20,332 nt of DNA from CAZNDN01 sp964571815 (GTDB lineage Bacteria > Fibrobacterota > Chitinivibrionia > Chitinivibrionales > WJKA01). The stretch is taken from contig CAZNDN010000071.1 of NCBI GenBank assembly GCA_964571815.1, positions 1 to 20,332 of the forward strand, in the 5' to 3' direction. The translations under genes and the position numbers were made by a program. This document shows, piece after piece, positions 14,618 through 20,332 of this stretch; position 1 is the stretch's first letter, and every line of letters starts with the position of its first letter. A model generated the notes under the pieces. That model worked only from the letters and a program-made list of their open reading frames with translations. It was not told where the DNA came from and made no database searches.

Positions 14618-16386
14618 ACAAGCGCGTTGGAAACGTAAACCTCTTCGGCCGTGCGCAGGTCCGAAGGGGTAAGCACTTTTTCGCGCGCCTTGCCGGCCGC
14701 CAGGAGGCTTTGCCGCACGGTGCCGGCAAGTACGCCGCAGCGAAGCGGCGGGGTGAACAGCACGCCGTGTTGCTTGACATACACATTGGTGATCGCCCCT
14801 TCGGTCAGCTCACCCCGCTCGTTGCAAAACAGCGTATCGAAAAAGCCCGAAGCCCGAGCCCGGGCCAGTTCCCTGTTGTAAAGCTCACGATGCGTGGTCT
14901 TGTGAAAGAGGAACACGTCGCTGCTGTCGGTTGTCTCCCCGCTCATGCATACCGTGACATGCGATGGAGCACCCGGTTCGGCCCGGATCGCTTCGGCGGT
15001 GACACTCATCGAACCGTCACGCTCCAGCAGAAGGCGAATGCGGCGGGGGATACCGGGGTGTTGTCGTGCTTCCCGGTGAAGGCGGTCTGCAATCGAGCGC
15101 CGGTCGAATCGGAACCCGAAGTAGGCCGCCGAATCGCGGAGACGGTTCAGGTGAAAGCGAATCCGGCGAATCCGGCCGCGCGCGGCATACATGGTTTCGA
15201 TCAGGGAAAACCGCGGGCGGGGCTTACCTACCAGGAAACTCCCTTTCAGGCGGGCTTCGCGGAGTTCCTCCCCGGCAGCCGAATCGGCAACAATCCCGCC
15301 GCCCACCCCCATCTCTCCCACACCGTCGCGCAGCACAATCGTTCTGATCGCCACATTGAATACGGCGCGTTTGCCCGGACGCAGGAGCCCGATTGCTCCC
15401 GTGTAGACGCCGCGGGGCTCACGCTCCAGCTTTCGCAGGATCTGCATGCTGCGTATTTTCGGCGCCCCCGTCACCGAACCGCTGGGGAAAAGGGCACGGT
15501 ACATTTCCAGCAACGAAAGGCCGGGCCTGAGCCGGGCCCTCACCCTCGAGGTCATCTGGTGCAGGGTATCGAATCGCTCGACGTTGAACAGCTGGTCGGT
15601 TTGTACTGTGCCGTAACGGGCAATTCGCCCCAGATCGTTGCGAAGGAGGTCGACAATCATGACATTCTCCGCGCGGTTTTTCGGATCGTTGTGCAGCCAC
15701 TGCGCCCGCCGGGCATCTTCGAGAGAATTCCTTCCCCGGGGCGCCGTCCCTTTCATGGGCAGCACACGCACCCGCTCTCCCTGTCGTGCGAAAAACAGCT
15801 CCGGGGAAAAGGACAGCACCGTGAAATCGTCGGCGTGGAAACAGGCGCTGTAGGCTACGGCCTGACGCGCGCGCAGGGACTCGTACAAGGAAAGCGGATC
15901 GCCGCTGAAGCCGAAGCGGTATTTCATGGTGTAGTTTGCCTGGTAGATATCGCCCGCGGCAATGTAGCGTTTGATCCTCTCGACACACGCACAATAGTCG
16001 TGGTCGGACATATTCAGCCGTGGCGATTCCACATGGAAATCCTCGGATGCAACCTGTTGCGGGGGATCCCCGCGTGTCCAGCGATTGAGGCGGTGATCGA
16101 AGACGGACGCCTGATCACAGGCAGCCGCAAATGCGTAAGGAACAGCCTGAGGCCCGGGAGGATTGCCGCATGCCGGCTCCAGAAGACAGCCCAGTTCATA
16201 GCTGAACCAGCAGGCTACGTAGTAGCGCTTCGCGAGGTCTTCGACACGGAGGAAAAACGACTCGACGTCCCGGGGATCATCCAGCCGAAGCGTCCGCAAC
16301 GGATTCTCGAACCGGTACGACCAGCGGTTGTACCGGTCGGGTTTGTCGGTATCGAGCCTGATCGAGCAGGTGCTCGGTGATGTCAT
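14539..16386 (-). CDS. pabBC: Aminodeoxychorismate synthase component I / aminodeoxychorismate lyase fusion
   Basis: The 615-residue protein makes p-aminobenzoate for folate. Residues 1-388 are the PabB chorismate-binding part: GDIYQANYT (145-153), PMKGTAPRG (210-218, with the PIKGT-type Lys212), ENVMIVDLLRNDLGR (240-254), PSGSVTGAPK (301-310) and VGGGIVADS. Residues about 390-590 are the PabC lyase of the class IV PLP fold, with the PLP lysine probably Lys496 in HKTTHRELYNRE and TEGAITNVYV downstream. It needs a PabA-type glutaminase or free ammonia; none is seen nearby. The start at 16386 has AGGGGAAG ahead of the ATG. The ending is odd: residues 591-615 and the stop are encoded by the inserted element, replacing the native C-terminus just after the conserved EVYVSNALV. 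Fusion proteins of this type normally stop soon after that point, so activity may survive. Confidence 0.93.
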   Translation of the reverse strand: MTSPSTCSIRLDTDKPDRYNRWSYRFENPLRTLRLDDPRDVESFFLRVEDLAKRYYVACWFSYELGCLLEPACGNPPGPQAVPYAFAAACDQASVFDHRLNRWTRGDPPQQVASEDFHVESPRLNMSDHDYCACVERIKRYIAAGDIYQANYTMKYRFGFSGDPLSLYESLRARQAVAYSACFHADDFTVLSFSPELFFARQGERVRVLPMKGTAPRGRNSLEDARRAQWLHNDPKNRAENVMIVDLLRNDLGRIARYGTVQTDQLFNVERFDTLHQMTSRVRARLRPGLSLLEMYRALFPSGSVTGAPKIRSMQILRKLEREPRGVYTGAIGLLRPGKRAVFNVAIRTIVLRDGVGEMGVGGGIVADSAAGEELREARLKGSFLVGKPRPRFSLIETMYAARGRIRRIRFHLNRLRDSAAYFGFRFDRRSIADRLHREARQHPGIPRRIRLLLERDGSMSVTAEAIRAEPGAPSHVTVCMSGETTDSSDVFLFHKTTHRELYNRELARARASGFFDTLFCNERGELTEGAITNVYVKQHGVLFTPPLRCGVLAGTVRQSLLAAGKAREKVLTPSDLRTAEEVYVSNALVGTVAGYISKPCPAKPGFPSPAPSRT

Positions 16387-16515
16387 TGTCTTCCCCTGCC
16401 CACATCTCACATGAGGGGCCGGCCGAACGTTGCGTTTGAACCTGTGGGAATTGTCCCGCTACGCGCGGGGTTGACTGCCCGCACTACGAAGTCCGCCGGC
16501 ACGTATACGAACATG

Positions 16516-16547
16516 CGCGGAAACGCATCGTTACGGGCGTTTCCGCG
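16516..16547. other. Perfect 11-bp stem hairpin
   Basis: CGCGGAAACGC (16516-16526) pairs with GCGTTTCCGCG (16537-16547) around a 10-base loop. It lies between the pabB-pabC start and the end of the cohesin-like gene, with no T-run on either side. It may act as a T-less terminator, processing site or protein-binding palindrome. Confidence 0.45.
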
Positions 16548-16586
16548 AAGTGCCGGGTTCGGGCGCGTGTCGAAACGACCGCCCGC

Positions 16587-16614
16587 GGTGCCGGACAGTC
16601 ACGGAGACGGCACC
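16587..16614 (-). terminator. Hairpin just after the cohesin-like gene
   Basis: GGTGCCG (16587-16593) pairs with CGGCACC (16608-16614); it begins 3 bases after the stop codon of the cohesin-like gene. There is no T-run, so terminator function is uncertain. Confidence 0.35.
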
Positions 16615-16617
16615 CGC

Positions 16618-17112
16618 TCACAGCCCTTCGTTGAGCACAATCGGCTTGCTCTCGTCATTGCCCTCGAGCGGCTCGGCCCTGGAGTTCAGGAGCCTGGTGT
16701 CGGTCAGTTTCAACACACACTCCTTCTCCCGGCGAACCGTGAATGCAATCACGCCCACCACCGCCTCCTCGGCCGTAAGGCCATCACCGTTGCCCGTCAG
16801 GGTCGCGGCGATGTGCACAAGGCCGGGTTGCTTCTTGATTAGGGGGAGCAACGTACGCCCGTGGCGCCGCAGCGTATTGGTAATGCCCATGGACGGCGCC
16901 TCGATGTCGGCGGCAACAAGCTCCAGCGCCGCGGGATCGTACGAGACCTTCACACCGTACGTATCAAGGTCTTCAACATCGTCCACCACAATCCGCACGA
17001 TCACGCGCCCGCCCGCTCGCGGTGATGTATTGTACGCTTCGAGCCGGACGTCTGCCGCCCCGGCCGCCAGCGCACCCAGGATCACCATCCCGATCGCATG
17101 AAAATATTTCAT
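16618..17112 (-). CDS. Small secreted stand-alone cohesin-like protein
   Basis: The 164-residue protein has a signal peptide (MKYFHAIGMVILGALAAGAA) followed by one cohesin-like beta-sandwich: VRLEAYNTSPRAGGRVIVRI, VDDVEDLDTYGVKVSYDPAALELVAAD, then LVHIAATLTGNGDGLTAEEAVVGVIAFTV. This is the order of strands seen in cohesins (PF00963 type), which bind dockerins. The start at 17112 follows AGGAG about 12 bases upstream and gives a proper signal peptide; the longer frame does not. There is no anchor (no LPXTG, SLH, PorSS tail or C-terminal helix). It lies 172 bases downstream of the dockerin-bearing protein, and both appear to be cotranscribed. A dockerin-binding role is inferred. Confidence 0.8.
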   Translation of the reverse strand: MKYFHAIGMVILGALAAGAADVRLEAYNTSPRAGGRVIVRIVVDDVEDLDTYGVKVSYDPAALELVAADIEAPSMGITNTLRRHGRTLLPLIKKQPGLVHIAATLTGNGDGLTAEEAVVGVIAFTVRREKECVLKLTDTRLLNSRAEPLEGNDESKPIVLNEGL

Positions 17113-17133
17113 AGCAAACCGCTCTCCTGTTCT

Positions 17134-17166
17134 TGAGGTACCTCCGTAGTCACCACTGAGGTACCT
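17134..17166. promoter_or_regulatory. Twin TGAGGTACCT sites upstream of the cohesin-like gene
   Basis: TGAGGTACCT occurs at 17134-17143 and 17157-17166, 23 bases apart (about two helical turns), each containing the palindrome AGGTACCT. They lie 22 and 45 bases upstream of the cohesin-like ATG. This could be an operator for a dimeric regulator or RNA structure; no regulator is known. Confidence 0.3.
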
Positions 17167-17284
17167 GACTCGTTGAAAATCCTCAACCGCTTCCGACCGG
17201 CACACTCAGGTGGAGCGCTTCGACCGTGCTCAGCGTGAGCGTGGAGTTTGACATATAGTCCGCGAATCCCGGTAGTCGCCTCCT

Positions 17285-20047
17285 CTATTTCTCTTTGGAC
17301 CAACTGTCACCGAAACGGCCGAGGTCGTAGATATCGATTGCCTGCTCACCGGCTGCATCGGGCCTCAGGTCCAGGTTACACTCTGTCCGCCAGTGCCCGT
17401 CATCCTCTCTCGCTCCCCAGGCATCACCGAACCGCTGCAGGTCCGTTACCCCTACGACATCGTCGAGATCAAAATCACCCTGCAGCAACACCCCGGCGGA
17501 CCACACGTACCCGCCGTCGTCGGACAGAAGCACCGTGGGAAAATCCCCTGTTGGGCCGTACTTGATTGACAGGGCGGCGGATCCCGACACCTCGAGCGTG
17601 TCTCCCCGGGCATTTGCCGGACCGCGCGCCTGATACGTACCGTTGCCCCGGTTGCGGAAGAGGTGTACGACTCCCGCGCCGGAGCCTACCAGCAGGTCCG
17701 CTTCCCCATCACCGGTCATCTCCGTCACCGCAGGCGCGGCATCGGCGCCCACCGATACCGGAGTCGCATCGTCGGCGAGCACAAGGTCTACCGCCGGCAT
17801 ATCCCACACCGGCGAGTTCCACGCAAACGATGCGTCGGCCCACGCCACTCGAACGCTGCCGTCGGCAAGGCCGATGACCACATCGGGAAGCGCGTCGGCA
17901 TTGAGATCCGCCAGATCGAAGCCGGTCGCCGCAACGCCCGTACTCAGGAGCACCTCGGCATTGTCGTAGGTCATCCCGCCGGTCGACGACACGTTCTCAA
18001 GCAGCAGAATGTCGCCATTGCCGTCCAGCACCGCCAGGTCGGCGACATTGTCGGCGTTCCAGTCGACCGTGCGCAGACAAACAATTCCGCCTCCCACGCT
18101 CAGAGGCGATCCGGCGGCATCCTCAGGACCTCCGGCGACAACATAGTCCGAAGCGGTCTGGTCCCAGGCGTAGTAGTCGAAATCACCGTTGTCCTTGCCC
18201 AGCAGCAGGTCCGTGTCACCGTCGCGGTCAAAATCTTCCATCACCGCGCTGTTGAGCGCTCCGGCCGTGTGTATGGGTGAGCCTCCCGAGGTGATTCCGG
18301 CGGGTGTTTCGACCACGTTGGGCACGTTTTGTCTCATGTCGACCGTCAGGCTTGCGGAGCCGCCCGAAGTAACCTCGACCGCGGCGTACTCCAGCCGACG
18401 CTCCGCGCCCTTCACCGCGGCCAGATACGTGCCGGGTTTCAGCGCGCTCCAGCTCTTGTCGCCGTCGGGATCGATCCTTCCCACCCAGCCGCTTGCCGCG
18501 TACAGGTACACCTCTTCGTCCCCCGCGCCGCTGGTGATCGTGACCGTCAGGTCCCCGCCGGCTTCGAACCGCGCCTGAATCTGCGCATCGCCGTCCTCAA
18601 GCACCATGCTGGTGCTCGATGCGTACGGGTCGCCGAACGTCACGCTTCCACCCAGCACGGTCCACTCAACAAAGAAGCTGTCCACACCCGGGGTAGCGGT
18701 AATCGGCACAGGGTCACCGTGGGTAACCGTGGTATCGCCATCAGGCGATGTACTTCCGTAGCCACCTTCGGTGCTTACATTCAACGTGTACTGCGCGGTC
18801 GTGAACGTCGCCCGCACCGTTCCGTCGGCGGTCAAGCCCGCCTTCGTGGTAGAAGCTCCCGGATCGCCGACCTGCGCACCACCGGTCACCACCCACTGAT
18901 CGAACTCGTAGCCTTCTTCAACCGTCGACACGCTGATTTCAACCGAATCCCCATGCGTCACGCTTACATCACCCGATGGCGATGTCGTACCGTGGCCGTC
19001 GTTGCCCACGTTGAGCGTGTACGTCTTGAGCACGAACGTCGCCTGCACCGTTCCGTCGGCGGTCAAACCCGCCTTCGTGGTAGAAGCTCCCGGATCGCCG
19101 ACCTGCGCGCCACCGGTCACCACCCACTCATCGAATTCGTAGCCTTCTTCAACCGTCGATACGCTGATCTCAACCGAATCTCCGTGCGTCACGCTTACAT
19201 CACCCGATGGCGAGGTGGTCCCGTGACCGTCGTTGCCTACATTGAGCGTGTATGTTTTCAGCACGAAGACGGCCTCTACCGCGGCGTCTCCCTCCGAAAG
19301 CACGACCTTTGTCGCCGCGGCATCGGGATCCTTGATATATGCCGTACCCGCGGTGGTCTGCCAGTTGCTGAACTCGCAGCCTTCGTCGATACTCGACACC
19401 GCGACATCGGTCGAGTCCCCGTGCGTCACGCTGAGCGCTCCCGAGGGCGTTGTCGAACCGCCGACACTCGCGTCGACCGTCAGGGTGTACGACGGCATGT
19501 ATACGTACGTACCGGAAGAAAGAGCGGCGATGTTGTCCCCCTCTCCCTCGCTGTCGAGCAGGGTTGCCGAAAGGAGCGCTATATCGACCGCATCGCCGGG
19601 TACCGCAAGCTTGGAGGAGAACTCCACGGCGGCAATCAACCCGAACCCCTCGGGTGCTTCAGCGGTATCGGCGTACTGAAGCGTGTAGCCCACGAATACG
19701 GTATCAAACGCCCCGTCACGATAGTCCTCCATCCAGCAACACGTACTTCCTCCCCGCGTTGTGAGGACATTGTCCCTCACCCCGTCGTCGCCGGCGATGG
19801 ACTGGAAGGCGACTTTGGTCGTGTCAAAGGCCAGGGAGAAGGTGTACGTGTCCAGGTTGTCCACCTGGTCGACCACTACGTACACGGTGAAGGTCTCTTC
19901 TTCGACCGAAGAGTAGACCGTGTCCTGGACCTCAGTGGACCCGAACGAAGCGGGGTCCATGTCCATGCTCACCAGGGCGTTTTCGTTGGGGCCGGCCCAT
20001 GCCAGGGCCGCCGTCAGCAGCAGTACCCCGCTCATTGTCGTGCGCAT
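17285..20047 (-). CDS. Secreted cohesin / InlB-repeat / FG-GAP / dockerin protein
   Basis: The 920-residue protein has a signal peptide 1-19. Domains in order: a cohesin-like domain about 25-184 (FTVYVVVDQVDNLDTYTFSLAFD, VGYTLQYADTAEAPEGFG); four InlB/divergent B-type repeats at about 187-264, 265-341, 342-418 and 419-497 (pattern YTLNV, TTSPSGDVSVTHGDSVEI, EGYEFDEW, ATF); a PEGA-like strand region 498-570; FG-GAP/VCBS repeats 595-845 with acidic loops DRDGDTDLL, NADNVADLA, NADALPDVV and TGDGEADLL; and a dockerin-type region 856-920 with loop Asp858, Asp860, Asp862, Asp869 (GDFDLDDVVGVTDLQRFGDAWG) and a second repeat ending DIYDLGRFGDSW. AAAGGAG lies 6 bases before the ATG at 20047. Having both cohesin and dockerin, it could bridge partners; no catalytic domain is seen. 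The next downstream gene encodes a lone cohesin. Confidence 0.9.
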   Translation of the reverse strand: MRTTMSGVLLLTAALAWAGPNENALVSMDMDPASFGSTEVQDTVYSSVEEETFTVYVVVDQVDNLDTYTFSLAFDTTKVAFQSIAGDDGVRDNVLTTRGGSTCCWMEDYRDGAFDTVFVGYTLQYADTAEAPEGFGLIAAVEFSSKLAVPGDAVDIALLSATLLDSEGEGDNIAALSSGTYVYMPSYTLTVDASVGGSTTPSGALSVTHGDSTDVAVSSIDEGCEFSNWQTTAGTAYIKDPDAAATKVVLSEGDAAVEAVFVLKTYTLNVGNDGHGTTSPSGDVSVTHGDSVEISVSTVEEGYEFDEWVVTGGAQVGDPGASTTKAGLTADGTVQATFVLKTYTLNVGNDGHGTTSPSGDVSVTHGDSVEISVSTVEEGYEFDQWVVTGGAQVGDPGASTTKAGLTADGTVRATFTTAQYTLNVSTEGGYGSTSPDGDTTVTHGDPVPITATPGVDSFFVEWTVLGGSVTFGDPYASSTSMVLEDGDAQIQARFEAGGDLTVTITSGAGDEEVYLYAASGWVGRIDPDGDKSWSALKPGTYLAAVKGAERRLEYAAVEVTSGGSASLTVDMRQNVPNVVETPAGITSGGSPIHTAGALNSAVMEDFDRDGDTDLLLGKDNGDFDYYAWDQTASDYVVAGGPEDAAGSPLSVGGGIVCLRTVDWNADNVADLAVLDGNGDILLLENVSSTGGMTYDNAEVLLSTGVAATGFDLADLNADALPDVVIGLADGSVRVAWADASFAWNSPVWDMPAVDLVLADDATPVSVGADAAPAVTEMTGDGEADLLVGSGAGVVHLFRNRGNGTYQARGPANARGDTLEVSGSAALSIKYGPTGDFPTVLLSDDGGYVWSAGVLLQGDFDLDDVVGVTDLQRFGDAWGAREDDGHWRTECNLDLRPDAAGEQAIDIYDLGRFGDSWSKEK
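18794..19255 (-). repeat. Two near-identical 231-bp tandem repeats
   Basis: They encode residues 265-341 and 342-418 of the 920-residue protein. The repeats differ at scattered, mostly silent positions, so the duplication is recent compared with the flanking, more diverged repeats. Length variation between strains by slippage or recombination is likely here. Confidence 0.85.
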
Positions 20048-20100
20048 ACGAATCTCCTTTCGGCTGATTATCCGGTTATGTATTCATCTCTCACGGGGCC

Positions 20101-20116
20101 GTGCGTCTGCACGCAC
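20101..20116. other. GTGCGT-CTGC-ACGCAC hairpin
   Basis: A perfect 6-bp stem with a 4-base loop, 41 bases past the stop of the upstream dockerin gene and 54 bases before the next start. It could end the upstream transcript, but there is no T-run on the - strand. The T-rich side (TTATTTT) lies on the + strand, where no gene ends. Confidence 0.3.
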
Positions 20117-20156
20117 CCGATTATTTTCGCACGTTGCCACAGGTCTCGACCGCGGT

Positions 20157-20332
20157 TCAGGGTCGACCGGTTCCCCAGCAGTCGCCAAACACACCAAGGT
20201 CCGCCTCATCGATTACCTGCCTGCCCGACACATTCTCGGTCAAGTCAAAATTGACCGCCGGGTTCCATCCCGGATCGTCTTCGGTCATGTACCACGCATC
20301 ACCCACCAGGCGCAGGTCCGCGCCATCGACCG
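20157..20332 (-). CDS. C-terminal end of a dockerin-type protein (partial)
   Basis: Only the last 57 residues are in the window; the gene continues past the right edge. The visible part has the same two-loop layout as the end of the 920-residue protein: VDGADLRLVGDAWY, a Trp/Asn-rich spacer (DDPGWNPAVNFDL) and a second loop, VIDEADLGVFGDCWG, then the stop. The first calcium loop is cut by the edge. It lies 109 bases upstream of the 920-residue protein gene on the same strand, suggesting a cluster of related secreted proteins. Confidence 0.8.
   Translation of the reverse strand, partial: VDGADLRLVGDAWYMTEDDPGWNPAVNFDLTENVSGRQVIDEADLGVFGDCWGTGRP

Noticed and set aside
14710..16380. 556-codon + strand frame opposite pabB-pabC
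   Set aside because: Antisense shadow; all conserved motifs are on the - strand.
18329..20254. 641-codon + strand frame opposite the 920-residue protein
   Set aside because: Antisense shadow with repeats that mirror the InlB-like array; no family or start signal.

Overview
The window is a high-GC bacterial scaffold with one 100-N assembly gap (4707-4806). No rRNA or other phylogenetic marker is present, so assignment is tentative. The gene set (cohesin/dockerin-type secreted proteins, FecR plus CsgG-like lipoprotein-type regions, long Ig/SUMF1 surface proteins, a K+-dependent membrane pyrophosphatase, a pabB-pabC fusion) fits a Gram-negative, probably anaerobic polymer-degrading bacterium of the FCB type (Fibrobacterota-like is my best guess, low confidence), probably known from a metagenome.

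Layout. (1) 1-1401, + strand: a secreted FecR-domain protein with its own good sigma70-type promoter. (2) 1483-4322, - strand: hppA (ion-pumping pyrophosphatase) followed by efp, whose loop carries Arg32. (3) 4323-5224: mostly non-coding, with the assembly gap; a gene with a consensus promoter and strong ribosome binding site runs into the gap from the right. (4) 5225-9156, - strand: a six-gene run SPOR protein, CRP-like regulator, small membrane protein, inositol-monophosphatase family enzyme, secreted unknown, ispF. (5) 9275-14438: a 4.98-kb unit bounded by two 186-bp direct repeats that I read as identical at every base. It carries one giant gene of visibly lower GC, encoding a six-repeat Ig-like surface protein with a C-terminal SUMF1 fold. 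The repeats are the terminal parts of short, internally deleted elements with terminal inverted repeats; one still encodes the first 19 residues and the C-terminal helix-turn-helix of a REP-associated (Y1/IS200-like) transposase. (6) 14539-16386, - strand: pabB-pabC fusion whose last 25 codons and stop are supplied by the second element. (7) 16618-20332, - strand: three secreted-protein genes, namely the end of a dockerin-type protein, a 920-residue cohesin + InlB-like repeats + FG-GAP + dockerin protein, and a small stand-alone cohesin-like protein.

How it fits together. The housekeeping genes (efp, hppA, ispF, pabBC, IMPase) cover translation, membrane energisation, isoprenoid and folate precursor synthesis. 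The most unusual parts are the repeat-bounded giant gene, which could be a recombined/exchangeable cassette, a transferred island, or an assembly chimera joined at the repeat, and the cohesin/dockerin cluster, which may be a non-cellulosomal surface assembly system.
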